NCBI RefSeq assembly: GCF_000332295.1 | Contig: NZ_KB235930.1 | Span: 1,183,895 to 1,247,894, forward strand | Origin: Fortiea contorta PCC 7126 | GTDB taxonomy: Bacteria; Cyanobacteriota; Cyanobacteriia; Cyanobacteriales; Nostocaceae | Length of the DNA stretch: 64,000 nt | Direction: 5' to 3' | Part shown: positions 15,902-25,473 of the stretch, one piece after another | How the letters are laid out: each line of letters begins with the position of its first letter | How positions within the stretch are numbered: position 1 is the first letter of the stretch | Made by a program: the position numbers and the translations under genes | Notes under the pieces: model-generated | The model's input: only the letters and a program-made list of their open reading frames with translations | Databases searched by the model: none | Told to the model about the DNA's origin: nothing

Positions 15902-17722
15902 TTAACTCAACAGTTCCCCTGTTTCTTGCAAAGAGTGCAAACGACGGTAAATCCCTTGTTGGCGCAAAAGTTCTTCGTGGCTCCCCACTTCTACAATTCT
16001 TCCTTGATCTAGAACTACAATCTTATCGGCTTCCCGAACTGTGCTCAGACGGTGAGCGATGATGATTGTGGTGCGAGTTCCTTGAATTGATCGCATTGCT
16101 AGTTGAATGGAACGCTCAGATTCATAATCTAGGCTGGAGGTAGCTTCGTCAAAAACTAGTACGTCTGGTTCCACTAACAAAGCTCTAGCGATTCCCAACC
16201 GTTGTCTTTGTCCGCCAGATAGTCTCACACCACGTTCTCCAACGACGGTATAGTAACCCTGGGGTAGTTGCTGTACGACATCATCAACTCTGGCGATTTT
16301 ACAGGCTTCCTGAACCTGCTCAAAACTGGCGTTTGGTTTGCCATAGGTAAGATTATCTAACAAAGTGCCATTAAAAATGTCTACTTCTTGGTGAACGATC
16401 GCTAATCTGCGTCTATACTTACCCACATCTAAGGTACGAATATCTTGACCGTCAATGAGAATTTGTCCTGATTGCGGGTCAAAATATCGCAGCAACAATT
16501 TTACTAATGTAGATTTACCAGAACCAGAACGCCCCACTAATGCTACTGTTTGATATGGCTCAATTAAGAGGTTGATATCTTGTAAAACTTGGCGGTTAGG
16601 ATCATAACCAAAACTGAGGTGAGAAAACTCAACTTTACCAGTAAATTGATAAGGTGATTCTGCCTGATATTTGCCTTCTAAAAGTTTCTCAGCATCAACA
16701 ACTGATGGCTCTTGCAAGAATTCATGAAACCGGAGCATGGAAGGATAGCGTCGAGCAAAAACCTCTGCTAAGACACCAAGTGGCTGAATTTCAGCATAAG
16801 CCATACTAGAAAGTGTTAAGGTCATGACAAAATGACCTAAAGAAATCTTTCCGCTGACCGTTGCTGCTAATGTCAAACCCAGGATCATAAACACGCCAAA
16901 CTGAACCATAGTGCGTTGCCATGTCCCCAGTTTGACATAACCTTTATGAATACGGTAGTCAACTACTAACAATTCTCTTTGTAAGCGTTGGTTTTGTCGT
17001 TTCAATTCTTGATACTCTGTGGCAAAAGCTTTAACGGTTTTGATGTTAGTGACTATTTCTGAAGTCCGGCTTTCTGTTGTTTCTGAATATTTATCTAGCC
17101 GATTATCATGCCAAACTAATCGCTGTAATTTCGTTACACTAAAACAGAGAATAACAGCGAAAGAAGTCAAAAACAAAATGGCAATTCGCCAATCAATAAA
17201 CCAAATACATACGAAAATTGCTAGCACCCGAAACATTTTCGGAATCATTTGTCCTGCGACTTCCGGATATGTCCAAGTGTGATTGGTTACACCTCTAGCT
17301 ACTCTCCCAGCTATGCGTCCTGGATTATTTTCATCAAAATATTCTAGTGGAAGAGTCAGAATTTTTTCGATGGCTTTTTGGCTCTGAATACGACGAGATT
17401 TTAGAGCAATATCCCAATGAAACCAGCTAGTTAGCCAAGGTTCTGTTGGTGCTCTCAATACTGTGACTACAAAAATTAAACCTAGTAATATACCTAAAGT
17501 TAGGTATTTATTGACTGGGTAATTAATAGCTTCAGAAATGGTTGAGATAGTTCCTTGGAGTGGTTTGTCCAATTCTTGACCAGACAAGACATTTAAAATT
17601 TGTCCAATCGCATAAGGCACAACTAAATCAATGACTTCATAAAAACTGGATGCTGTAATACTGAAAATGCTCAGTTTCCAGTAAGGACGAAAATAATTAA
17701 CAATATCTCGGAATTTTGCCAT
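15902..17722 (-). CDS. ABC exporter, fused membrane and ATPase domains
   Basis: A 606-residue half-transporter that works as a homodimer or heterodimer in the inner membrane. Residues about 15-310 form a six-helix ABC-exporter membrane domain (for example YLTLGILLGLIFVVTVL and MVQFGVFMILGLTLAATV). The ATPase domain follows with Walker A GRSGSGKST near 405, signature LSGGQRQR near 507 and Walker B VLVFDEATSSLD. The substrate (lipid, drug or peptide) cannot be told. The longest frame begins with GTG at 17731 directly on a ggaagg ribosome-binding site; ATG 17722 at 8 nt spacing is better. The gene stands alone. Confidence 0.9.
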   Translation of the reverse strand: MAKFRDIVNYFRPYWKLSIFSITASSFYEVIDLVVPYAIGQILNVLSGQELDKPLQGTISTISEAINYPVNKYLTLGILLGLIFVVTVLRAPTEPWLTSWFHWDIALKSRRIQSQKAIEKILTLPLEYFDENNPGRIAGRVARGVTNHTWTYPEVAGQMIPKMFRVLAIFVCIWFIDWRIAILFLTSFAVILCFSVTKLQRLVWHDNRLDKYSETTESRTSEIVTNIKTVKAFATEYQELKRQNQRLQRELLVVDYRIHKGYVKLGTWQRTMVQFGVFMILGLTLAATVSGKISLGHFVMTLTLSSMAYAEIQPLGVLAEVFARRYPSMLRFHEFLQEPSVVDAEKLLEGKYQAESPYQFTGKVEFSHLSFGYDPNRQVLQDINLLIEPYQTVALVGRSGSGKSTLVKLLLRYFDPQSGQILIDGQDIRTLDVGKYRRRLAIVHQEVDIFNGTLLDNLTYGKPNASFEQVQEACKIARVDDVVQQLPQGYYTVVGERGVRLSGGQRQRLGIARALLVEPDVLVFDEATSSLDYESERSIQLAMRSIQGTRTTIIIAHRLSTVREADKIVVLDQGRIVEVGSHEELLRQQGIYRRLHSLQETGELLS

Positions 17723-17810
17723 GATGCACACCTTCCAAGAGTACGATCGCTTGCTTGGAATTTATATGCTACATATATACTACATAATAGTCAAGAGCTA
17801 AATGACCAAA

Positions 17811-18614
17811 TCATCCTTGAGAATTATTTATGGATGAAGCGGGAAAAAATTCTAAACAATAGCGATAAAGAGCGACTGGTCGGGAGCGCGCAGTAAAGTA
17901 ATCTGGATCTTGAGGTGAAAGGTAGACAGCGGTGACTTGATCTGCTGTGATTCGCGGTTGAGAAGTAGGAATTAGTCTATAAGCAGTAGTAGACTCAACA
18001 GAATTGAAATAAGGAGTTTTACCACCTTTAAATAGCTGTTGAAACAATTCTGTAGTGATAAATTTACCATCGGGAGTTGTTTCCGTAGCCCTAGCGGTGA
18101 CGATAGAAACTAACTGGCGATCGCCGCGCAATAGAGTAATCTGACGATTAGGTGAGTCGGGATCTACTTTAACTGACAACACAGCTTGCTCCCCTAAATA
18201 AGCTCGCATCAAATTCAAGCTATTAAATACCCTATCCGCAACTAAAATCGGTAATTTTTTATTTACCTTAGGAATGATTTTTAAACCAGAGACTGGTTGT
18301 TCTGCAATAAATCTTACCAAAAAACTGACACTTTGATTTAATTGGCGACGATTAGCGGCAAATCCAGGAGTGACGATATTTGGTGCCAAAGGTGCAACCA
18401 AATCGATTAATGTACTTGTAACCTGCCAATTACCAGCCATCCAGTCGGGATAAGCTAAGTCTCCGACAGCGGGTTTTACAGAGGTTAATTTTTCCCACTG
18501 AGGAAAATTGGCTAGCCGTTGGGATAACTCCCCAGCTTTCGCATCTCCACTCCCCAAGAGGAAAAAAACTATCAAATAAAAGCCCAAAATTGCTTTTCTT
18601 ACTGACTTGATCAT
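17811..18614 (-). CDS. exported/lumenal cyanobacterial protein (DUF6816-like)
   Basis: A 267-residue protein with an N-terminal signal peptide (ILGFYLIVFFLLGSGDAKAG), cleavage after AKA near residue 27, so it is periplasmic or thylakoid-lumenal. The mature part begins LSQRLANFPQWEKLTSVKPA and has the pattern YPDWMAGNWQVTSTLIDLVA, which I associate from memory with a plant/cyanobacterial lumenal family (DUF6816). It has a lipocalin-like strand-rich look. The function is unknown; a link to photosynthesis is only suggested by its distribution. Confidence 0.6.
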   Translation of the reverse strand: MIKSVRKAILGFYLIVFFLLGSGDAKAGELSQRLANFPQWEKLTSVKPAVGDLAYPDWMAGNWQVTSTLIDLVAPLAPNIVTPGFAANRRQLNQSVSFLVRFIAEQPVSGLKIIPKVNKKLPILVADRVFNSLNLMRAYLGEQAVLSVKVDPDSPNRQITLLRGDRQLVSIVTARATETTPDGKFITTELFQQLFKGGKTPYFNSVESTTAYRLIPTSQPRITADQVTAVYLSPQDPDYFTARSRPVALYRYCLEFFPASSINNSQG

Positions 18615-19176
18615 GGTAATGTTACCGATTATTAATTTTAATTTGATTAAATACTCATTAAATCAGAAATTGTGTTGCGTTTTTTTCATCAAAGTTAACC
18701 TTTGCAGAAATAAACTCAACATAAACATCAGTATTCATATTTGAATACGTATTTTTTAGTGAAGTTTATCCAAGAAAGCGTCTTTTCTTCAGCAATTGGC
18801 AGAAATATCTGAGTAATCAAACAATAGCCTCAGTAATATTTTTGTGTTATTAATTACTATATATGCATTTAAGTACGTGTTGATACTTAAATAATGTTTT
18901 CCATAGTAAAATTACTTATTTTAATAATTCGAGCGTATATTTTATGCTTTTAGTTATGCAATAGCGAAAGCATAAATCTACAGAATAATTTTTAACATCA
19001 GGGAAGCACGGTACTTATTTACTGGAAGAGAAAATATTTTCTCTTTTATGTTGTCTAAGCAATATCATCATGCAGCGTCAGACAAACTTTTGAGGTCTGA
19101 TGTTTGGGGAGCATATTATCTATATGAAGATGCTCCTAAAAGATTGTAAGAATTAGTTTTTATACCTTTTGAACTA
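18615..19176. other. long intergenic region before signalling cluster
   Basis: 560 nt of AT-rich DNA between divergent genes. No ORF or RNA gene was seen. A short inverted pair, gtcagaca...ggtctgatg near 19077-19101, is the only structure noted. It should contain the promoter of the DUF4388-GTPase cluster. Confidence 0.4.
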
Positions 19177-20037
19177 ATGAGTCTATCTAGTTCTTTTACA
19201 GATTTTTCCTTGGCTGAATTATTTCAACTGATTGACCAAGGACGCAAATCTGGTTGTTTAAGTGTCTGCACCTTACCAGACCTTTATGCACCAGGATCAA
19301 AATCTCACTATTATTATATTTGGTTCCGACAAGGGCGGATTATTGCTACTGCTAACCGTTTAAATGGTGGAGGGTTAGCATCTAAAATTGCCCAGCGGAA
19401 ATGGATCAATCAATCAGATTTGGATCAACTTTATACAGTTGCATCAACGACACCTTTGGGGTTGAATTTAAAAACTCAAGAAGTGCTGAGTGCAGAGCAA
19501 TTAAATTTATTGTTTGCTAGCCAATTACAGCAGGTGCGCGAGCTGTTTGAAATTCAAACTGGCGTATTTAAACTTGATAGCAAAGCTACTGTACCTTGGA
19601 AAGAGATGACTGGGTTAAGCTTGCGAGCAATTGAGGTAGCGCTGATGGCTTTAAGAGTATTAAAAAATTGGGGAGTGATGGCTGATGCGCTTCCAGATCC
19701 TGATTCTGGGATTCAAAGTATCATACAAAATAAACCGAATTTACGGTTAGATAGTTTTGAATGGCAAGTATGGGAATTTGCGAATGGGAGTGTTTGTATT
19801 AGAGCGATCGCCTCTCAACTGCATCAACCAATTGTGAAAGTTCAGCAAGCTGCTTTTCGCTTAATGCTAGCAGGATTAGTAGAAGAAGTAACCCCAATTA
19901 TGGCTACACCTGATTTGGATGATTACCCTTTGGATTTTAGCTGGCTAAATTCTACCAAATCTTCTTTATTAGAAACGCCTCAAGTAGATAGCGGTTTTTT
20001 GCAAAATCTGGTGGGATTTTTAAGGAGTAAGAATTAA
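19177..20037 (+). CDS. DUF4388 (PATAN) domain protein
   Basis: A 286-residue signalling adaptor. Residues 4-110 match the DUF4388/PATAN fold: FTDFSLAELFQLIDQGRKSG, LSVCTLPD, then YYYIWFRQGRIIATANRLNG. This fold is common in response regulators controlling type IV pili and gliding in cyanobacteria and myxobacteria. No receiver domain is fused, and the C-terminal half (about 130-286) is a helical region with a winged-helix-like part. Its stop overlaps the next start by one base (TAATG), so it is translationally coupled to the first GTPase. This suggests it acts as an effector or scaffold for the GTPases. Confidence 0.8.
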   Translation: MSLSSSFTDFSLAELFQLIDQGRKSGCLSVCTLPDLYAPGSKSHYYYIWFRQGRIIATANRLNGGGLASKIAQRKWINQSDLDQLYTVASTTPLGLNLKTQEVLSAEQLNLLFASQLQQVRELFEIQTGVFKLDSKATVPWKEMTGLSLRAIEVALMALRVLKNWGVMADALPDPDSGIQSIIQNKPNLRLDSFEWQVWEFANGSVCIRAIASQLHQPIVKVQQAAFRLMLAGLVEEVTPIMATPDLDDYPLDFSWLNSTKSSLLETPQVDSGFLQNLVGFLRSKN

Positions 20038-20591
20038 TGGATATTTTACGTATTGTAGTTACAGGTGGCGTGGCTGCGGGCAAAACTAGCTTTATTCGCA
20101 CTATTAGTGAAATTGAAGTTGTTGATACTGACAAAAAAGCTACGGATGAAACATCTCAAATTAAAGCGCAAACTACCGTAGCGATGGATTTTGGTATTCT
20201 CAATATCGGACAAAACCAATTGTTGCACCTATACGGTACACCAGGACAGACTCGATTTGACTTTATGTGGGATATTCTTATTCGCAAAGCCCACGCTTAC
20301 ATCCTATTAGTAGATGCTCATCGCCCAGAACAATTTCGCTATAGTCGCAAGATTTTAAATTTCATGAAGCAAAGGGTAAAAATTCCTTATTTAATTGGAG
20401 TAACTCATCTTGATTGTCCTGGGGCTTGGGAAGTAGAAGATGTTGCATTAGCATTAGGAATCTTAGATCAATTTGATTCTCCACCGTTGATGCATGTTAA
20501 CGCGACAGAGAGCGTGTCAGTGAGAGCTGCTTTGATTACCTTGATTCAAGAATTAGCTAATTCCTATCAATACCAACTGCTATCAAGGTAA
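20037..20591 (+). CDS. MglA-like small GTPase, paralogue 1
   Basis: A 184-residue Ras-superfamily GTPase of the bacterial MglA/CvnD type, which acts as a switch in polarity or signalling. P-loop GGVAAGKT at 10-17; the TTVAMDFG switch I/beta2 region near 46-53; a G3 motif changed to YGTPGQ (66-71) instead of DxAGQ; and G4 as THLDC (123-127) rather than NKxD. These changes are typical of the bacterial group. It is coupled to the upstream DUF4388 gene and shares high identity with the second GTPase at 21105, evidence for a local duplication. Roadblock proteins act as GAPs for such GTPases, and one lies downstream. Confidence 0.9.
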   Translation: MDILRIVVTGGVAAGKTSFIRTISEIEVVDTDKKATDETSQIKAQTTVAMDFGILNIGQNQLLHLYGTPGQTRFDFMWDILIRKAHAYILLVDAHRPEQFRYSRKILNFMKQRVKIPYLIGVTHLDCPGAWEVEDVALALGILDQFDSPPLMHVNATESVSVRAALITLIQELANSYQYQLLSR

Positions 20592-21104
20592 AGATAGAAA
20601 ATTAGACTGTTGCCAATTTAAATACATAATTACTTATCAAAGTCGTCAAAAGTCAAGGATTATTCAAGACTCATGACTTTTGACGAATGAGACATCAGCA
20701 ACGTCTCTACAAGGGTTTCCGGTAAAACGAAGGAACCTTGCTGCTGCGGGAAAATTTTGGTACACGGTATTATGAGATACATTTATTCGATAAAAAAATA
20801 CAATCATTTATTCTGGAAAAAAGAAATAGTTACTGGTGTACAATCCTATACAATACTGACTTTCAACTTCAAGGGTGTGCAATACCGGACGTAATTGATC
20901 TACAGGTTACGTATCTGTGGAATAATATTTACCTTCACAAAATCCCAAAGAAGACCAAAACTACTGATGTACTTGCAGAATTTAACCGTACTAGTTAGGT
21001 CAATGTGGGCGACTATCGCTGCCTTCACCCTACCTAAAAACAGATTGACGATCGCCTTACCTACTCCCAATAGGTATGGAGGTATGAGATTGGTAGAAGT
21101 TTAA
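20592..21104. other. gap between the two GTPase genes
   Basis: 513 nt. It contains an ORF at 20738-20998 (86 residues, no SD, aromatic-rich) that I cannot support as a gene, and an inverted pair, gtcgtcaaaagtcaaggatt / actcatgacttttgacga, around 20643-20686 that could be a plus-strand terminator-like hairpin after the first GTPase. Confidence 0.4.
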
Positions 21105-21641
21105 ATGAATACCCTACGCATTGTAATTACAGGTGGCGTAGGTGCAGGAAAAACAAGTTTTATTCGCACTATTAGTGACATAGAAGTCGTTGATACTGAC
21201 AAAAAAGCTACAGACGAAATAGCAAAGATCAAGGAAAAAACTACGGTAGCTTTAGACTTCGGACATCTCACCATTACACCTAGTCAGTCACTCTATCTTT
21301 ATGGCACGCCAGGACAACCCCGATTTGATTTTATGTGGGACATTCTCATTCAGAAAGCAAATGCTTACATCTTGTTAGTAGCTGCTCACCGTCCAGAAGA
21401 TTTCCACTATGGAAGTCAGATTCTGGAATTTGTCAGCCAAAGAGTGCAGATTCCAATGTTAATTGGGCTGACTCATATGGATTGTCCGGGCGCTCGGAAG
21501 GCCGGAGATATTGCGATCGCCTTGGGAGTGCAAAATTCAGTTGACAAATCGTCCTTAATAGTTGTGAATACTACCAAAAAAGCTTCAGTTCAAGAAGCTC
21601 TACAGGCACTTATCCGCAAAATCACGAACACCTCATTATAG
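21105..21641 (+). CDS. MglA-like small GTPase, paralogue 2
   Basis: A 178-residue paralogue of the preceding GTPase. P-loop GGVGAGKT (10-17), YGTPGQ near 66-71 and THMDC in the G4 position; most of the first 90 residues are the same as in paralogue 1, with divergence toward the C-terminus. The roadblock gene begins 18 nt after its stop, so this copy is the likely direct partner in an MglA/MglB-like pair. Whether the two GTPases form a heterodimer or a relay is open. Confidence 0.9.
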   Translation: MNTLRIVITGGVGAGKTSFIRTISDIEVVDTDKKATDEIAKIKEKTTVALDFGHLTITPSQSLYLYGTPGQPRFDFMWDILIQKANAYILLVAAHRPEDFHYGSQILEFVSQRVQIPMLIGLTHMDCPGARKAGDIAIALGVQNSVDKSSLIVVNTTKKASVQEALQALIRKITNTSL

Positions 21642-21658
21642 AGATTTGGTGAGCCTTA

Positions 21659-22180
21659 ATGCATTTAGGCAATATCCTCAAACTAATCTCCAGAACATTT
21701 CGCACAATGTTCACAGAGACAGACGAAACACCGCCATCGTCAAGCAATTTACAACCATTTTTATCAACAGCTAGTCAACCAGCTTTACCGAAAATTACTG
21801 AGGAAACACTCATGATTAACGTTTCAATGCTACAAGAAGTTCTGCAAAACTTTGTTAGTGGCACATCTAACGTCCAAGGTGCTGCTTTGGTTAGCCCTGA
21901 TGGTCTAGCTTTGGCGTCTGTACTACCAGCAGACATGGATGAAGACCGGACTGCAGCCATGTCTGCAGCTATGCTGTCACTGGGTGAGCGCATCGGTAGC
22001 GAATTAGTTCGCGGTACCATTGACCGGATTGTGGTGGAAGGAGAAAAAGGCTTTGGTGTCGTCGTTAGCTGCGGCCCAGACGCGGTTTTATTGGTTCTAT
22101 CCAGTGCTGCGGCTAAACAAGGCTTATTGTTTTTAGAAATCAAACGCGCCGTTTCTCAAATTACACCCCTAGTAGCTTAG
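21659..22180 (+). CDS. roadblock/LC7 domain protein (MglB-like)
   Basis: A 173-residue protein whose residues about 55-170 are a roadblock/LC7 domain: SMLQEVLQNFVSGTSNVQGA, ALVSPDGLALASVLP, IVVEGEKGFGVVVSCGPDAV. Roadblock dimers such as MglB and CvnB bind and stimulate MglA-type GTPases. The first 50 residues look disordered; a later start at the MINVSMLQ methionine (21812) would give a minimal 122-residue roadblock protein. It sits directly after the second GTPase. Confidence 0.9.
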   Translation: MHLGNILKLISRTFRTMFTETDETPPSSSNLQPFLSTASQPALPKITEETLMINVSMLQEVLQNFVSGTSNVQGAALVSPDGLALASVLPADMDEDRTAAMSAAMLSLGERIGSELVRGTIDRIVVEGEKGFGVVVSCGPDAVLLVLSSAAAKQGLLFLEIKRAVSQITPLVA

Positions 22181-22261
22181 TGCTCTAATTTTTGTTTTTG
22201 GGTCATCAATTCTACAAAAATTCACACCAAGACTGAGATCGAATTTACCTAACTACACAAC

Positions 22262-22816
22262 ATGGCTTTAGACCCACATGCTTTCTTAATTACCTTAGAA
22301 AACCGTACAGGCTTGACCTCTGAGGACAAAAATTTACTAAAATCTCAAGCGGAATGGGGATTAGAAGTGGCTGCAGAAATGGCTGATCACTTTTATGCTT
22401 ACCTAGGACGCGATTCAGAAATGAATGGGATTTTACATACTGGTGAAGGGCGTATCCATCGCCTGCGAGAGACATTTATTGAATGGTTTCATGAAATGTT
22501 CACAGGTATGGATGATTGGGGAAAGATTTACGCCGATCGCCGTTGGAAAATTGGTCTAGTTCATGTCCGTCTCGGTATCGGGCCGCAACATGTTGTCCCA
22601 GCCATGGCAACGGTGATACATGAAGTAGGTAAGCGACTCGCTGCTGATGGCAAAAGTGCAGATATGAAAGATGCACTCAGTCGGATGTGCATGATTGACT
22701 TAGCTTTCATTGAGCAAGCTTACATAGAAGTATCTTCAAATGCGGTTTTGAAAGAAACAGGCTGGTCAGAGGGTCTGTTTAAACGTTTGATTACTAGCGG
22801 TGCTAAAGCTATGTAA
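22262..22816 (+). CDS. protoglobin / globin-coupled-sensor-type heme protein
   Basis: A 184-residue single-domain globin of the protoglobin or globin-coupled-sensor group, which bind O2 or other gases through heme. The pattern TSEDKNLLKSQAEWGLEVAA, ADHFYAYLGRDSEM and the F-helix region WKIGLVHVRLGIGPQHVVPA (proximal His in VHVRLG, near 103) fit the family. No output domain is fused, so it could signal through its neighbours. It lies 81 nt after the roadblock gene in the same direction. Confidence 0.85.
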   Translation: MALDPHAFLITLENRTGLTSEDKNLLKSQAEWGLEVAAEMADHFYAYLGRDSEMNGILHTGEGRIHRLRETFIEWFHEMFTGMDDWGKIYADRRWKIGLVHVRLGIGPQHVVPAMATVIHEVGKRLAADGKSADMKDALSRMCMIDLAFIEQAYIEVSSNAVLKETGWSEGLFKRLITSGAKAM

Positions 22817-22872
22817 TCTGTGCTTGGGCTTTTCGAGAATGCTGTTCAGCTGAAGAAAAAGGAGAATTCTTG

Positions 22873-23340
22873 ATGTTGCGTCCAATATTGGGAGATTTCA
22901 GCAGTATTATCTGTTTCAAAGCTGTAATTGTCGGTATGGAAGAGGCTTTAGGTGAGAAAGCAACGGCGATCGCTCTCACCTCTGCAGGTCGCTCTCGTGG
23001 TAAACACTTAGCACATGAATTAGGCTTAATTAAAACAAGCCTAGCTTTAGAAGATATTGTCTACAAGCTAGGGTTGGCTTTAGGTACAGAAGGTACCCGC
23101 TTGTGTATGGTACATAAAGTCGAGATAGTCAATGATGTAATTAAAATCTACACATCGGAAACTGTCTGTTCTGCGGGCGAACCCCAGGATTCACCACGTA
23201 AGTGTACTTTTACACTCGGTGCTGTTTGGGGTGCATTAGAACATATCCTCGGTAAGCGTTTCGTTGGTAAACACACGGAATCTGTGCTTCGTGGTAGCAA
23301 TTATGATGTATTTGAGTTTACTCAACTTAAATCATCTTGA
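22873..23340 (+). CDS. V4R-like putative sensor domain protein
   Basis: A 155-residue protein starting at ATG 22873 with aaggag 8 nt upstream; the longer frame begins with the preceding TTG. The organisation (MEEALGEKATAIALTSAGRS then GKHLAHELGL, then VCSAGEPQDSPRKC and a C-terminal LGAVWGALEHILGKRFVGK) resembles small-molecule-binding 4-vinyl-reductase (V4R) or roadblock-like folds. The two cysteines could bind metal. Assignment is tentative. Last gene of the signalling cluster, convergent with phoH. Confidence 0.5.
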   Translation: MLRPILGDFSSIICFKAVIVGMEEALGEKATAIALTSAGRSRGKHLAHELGLIKTSLALEDIVYKLGLALGTEGTRLCMVHKVEIVNDVIKIYTSETVCSAGEPQDSPRKCTFTLGAVWGALEHILGKRFVGKHTESVLRGSNYDVFEFTQLKSS

Positions 23341-23391
23341 GCATTAGGCGTTGGGGAAATGGGGAATCATGCTCCATACCCCAACCCCAAA

Positions 23392-24345
23392 CTAATGCTC
23401 GTACTTTTCATAAGCGGCGACAATCCGCTGAACTAAGGGATGGCGAACAACATCTCTTTGTGAAAATTCACAAAAAGCAATACCTTCTACATGTTTCAAA
23501 ACTTGCACAGCTACAGCTAGCCCTGATTGTTGATTGACAGGTAAGTCAGTTTGTGTCATGTCGCCTGTAATTACCATCCGCGAACGAAAACCCAAACGAG
23601 TCAAAACCATTTTGATCTGGGCGGGTGTGGTGTTTTGGGCTTCGTCTACAATCACAAAAGCATTATTTAAAGTGCGTCCCCGCATGTAAGCTAGTGGTGC
23701 AACTTCAATGACACCGCGTTCCATGAGATTAGGAACTTTTTCGGGGTCAATAAATTCGTTGATAGCGTCATAAAGTGGGCGAAGATAGGGGTTTACTTTC
23801 TGCTGTAAATCCCCTGGTAAAAACCCAAGTTTTTCGCCGGCTTCAACGGCGGGACGAGTTAAAATAATTTTTTCAAATTGGTTAGCTAAAAGTGCTTGGA
23901 CAGCGACGACCACAGCCAGAAAAGTTTTACCAGTCCCCGCTGGCCCGGTGCAGAAAGTGAGGTCACGTCGGCGAATAGCGTCGATATATTGTCGCTGACG
24001 AAAGGTTTTGGCGCGAATTTCTTCACCCCGGCGAGTTTTAGCGAGGATATCTCGTTGTAAATCCTGTAGTTCTTCGGCGCGATCGCTATCCAAAGCTTGA
24101 CGAGCTGTTAAAATATCAGCCATGGAGATGATATTACCTTTCGTCCACAGATATTCTAGCGATCGCACCAATCGAGTTGCCAAATCAATTTGCTTCTCGG
24201 TACCGGAAATATGTAGGTCTTGTCCACGCAGCACCAGATTAGCTCCTGTTTGCTGAGATAGGGTTTTGAGATTTTCTTCCCCGTCTCCCGCTAGAGCGAT
24301 CGCACTAGGAACATTCGGCAGCTGAAATATTAAAGCATCTGCCAT
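23392..24345 (-). CDS. PhoH family ATPase/ribonuclease-type protein
   Basis: A 317-residue PhoH-like protein, a cytoplasmic P-loop NTPase thought to act in RNA metabolism. An N-terminal KH-like segment (ANLVLRGQDLHISGTEKQID) is followed by Walker A GPAGTGKTFLAV near 133-144 and Walker B FVIVDEAQNTTPAQIK near 233-248. Further on are RMVITGDMTQTDLP and SQRDVVRHPLVQRIV. I chose the start at MADALIFQLPN because the 35-residue extension of the longest frame looks unrelated and has no SD. It is followed downstream only by the convergent signalling cluster. Confidence 0.9.
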   Translation of the reverse strand: MADALIFQLPNVPSAIALAGDGEENLKTLSQQTGANLVLRGQDLHISGTEKQIDLATRLVRSLEYLWTKGNIISMADILTARQALDSDRAEELQDLQRDILAKTRRGEEIRAKTFRQRQYIDAIRRRDLTFCTGPAGTGKTFLAVVVAVQALLANQFEKIILTRPAVEAGEKLGFLPGDLQQKVNPYLRPLYDAINEFIDPEKVPNLMERGVIEVAPLAYMRGRTLNNAFVIVDEAQNTTPAQIKMVLTRLGFRSRMVITGDMTQTDLPVNQQSGLAVAVQVLKHVEGIAFCEFSQRDVVRHPLVQRIVAAYEKYEH

Positions 24346-24697
24346 AGTATTTTTATTTTGTGAGCAGCATTTAATAGCAAAATTTAATATTTTCTCTAAG
24401 GGTTGATGCAGAGCAAATTTACTTAATACATGTATTGTTTTAAAAGTCAAGAGTCGGGGATAAGTTTAATTGCTTTGGGATCTGGACACGTGATCCTGGA
24501 CTTTGGACTCTTGACCGAAGAAAGAATGAAAGATGAAGTAAGAATTGGTATGAGTCTAAGTTCCAGCCCCATTCCTTTACGGGTGGGGTAATTTCATACT
24601 TCATACTAGCCTGCGGCAAGCCGCCTTTCAGGCGTCTACATACTTCATACTTCAGCCTTCATACTTCAGCCTTCAGTTGACTCTTGACTAATCAAAC
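24346..24697. repeat. intergenic region with cttcata-type tandem repeats
   Basis: 352 nt between phoH and the KH gene. It holds direct heptamer-type repeats (tacttcat, acttcagcc, about 24593-24675) with an embedded GC-rich inverted pair, gcctgcggcaagccgcc...caggcg (24609-24635). This looks like a dispersed cyanobacterial palindromic repeat inside an STRR tract. No gene. Confidence 0.55.
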
Positions 24698-25135
24698 CTA
24701 GCGAGAGCGGGGTTTAGCAACAGGTCTAGGCCCATTTCCCCGTTGTTCTCGTGATTTTGGTGGCGGTGGTAATCCCTCTTGCCTATCTTCCTCAGAGGAA
24801 GCACCTTCATGACCAGAGGAGGTACTGCCATAGATATCTAGGTATACTGATTGTCCTGCGGCTTCAGCTGCAGTAGCAATGACAGTGCGAATCGCCTGAA
24901 TATTGCGCCCTCCCCGACCAAACACTTTTCCTTTATCTGCGCTTTCAAAGGCGATGCGAATCCAAACCTTCTTGAGACTGTGAGAAATTTCACAATCAAT
25001 GCTCAAAGACTTGGGAGATTCTAAAAAAGGCTGTACCAAGAAGCACACCAACTGCTCATAGTTAGGAGTAGTGGTGGCAGATTTTGTTTCGATCTTATGA
25101 TGATGGGGCTGTGGCACTGATCTGTTCAAAAACAT
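24698..25135 (-). CDS. KH-domain RNA-binding protein (KhpA-type)
   Basis: A 145-residue protein. Residues about 20-105 include a single KH domain with the GxxG loop in [18 protein letters not shown], the RNA-contacting element; the C-terminus is a Pro/Arg-rich basic tail. KhpA-type proteins bind sRNA, rRNA or tRNA. Placement next to rpsP (S16) is the conserved arrangement of this family. Its first 41 nt overlap the end of rpsP in another frame, implying translational coupling, although the first residues before NYEQL may not be translated. Confidence 0.85.
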   Translation of the reverse strand: MFLNRSVPQPHHHKIETKSATTTPNYEQLVCFLVQPFLESPKSLSIDCEISHSLKKVWIRIAFESADKGKVFGRGGRNIQAIRTVIATAAEAAGQSVYLDIYGSTSSGHEGASSEEDRQEGLPPPPKSREQRGNGPRPVAKPRSR

Positions 25136-25358
25136 TAGCTTTTACTAGGATGCGACGGACGGTGTCAGTGGGTTGAGCGCCTTGTTGTAGTCGCTTGATG
25201 ATACCGGGAACATCCAATCGCACTTCATCAGTTCTGGGGTTGTAGAATCCCAGTTCTTCGAGGGGACGACCATCGCGGCGAGTCAGGTTATTAATAGCGA
25301 TGATGCGGTAACTTGCTTCCCGCTTTTTGCCGAAACGCTTCAAGCGCAGTTTGATCAT
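25095..25358 (-). CDS. rpsP: 30S ribosomal protein S16
   Basis: An 87-residue S16 that binds the 16S rRNA 5' domain early in 30S assembly. The signature [20 protein letters not shown], then [17 protein letters not shown], is diagnostic and length is normal. It lies between ffh and the KH gene on one strand: the ffh-rpsP-KH order is typical in bacteria. Confidence 0.97.
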   Translation of the reverse strand: MIKLRLKRFGKKREASYRIIAINNLTRRDGRPLEELGFYNPRTDEVRLDVPGIIKRLQQGAQPTDTVRRILVKANVFEQISATAPSS

Positions 25359-25473
25359 GATTGAAGAATTATTCTCCTAGATTTGTGGTTATACTGAAAT
25401 GCTAATTTTAGCACTTGGCTAGCAATTGCTGCTATGTGGTCGTTGCTTATTGGTGATTTGGGCCTGTAGTTGA

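Noticed and set aside
20738-20998. 86-residue ORF between the GTPase genes
   Set aside because: No SD, unusual composition and no recognisable family; not supported as a gene.
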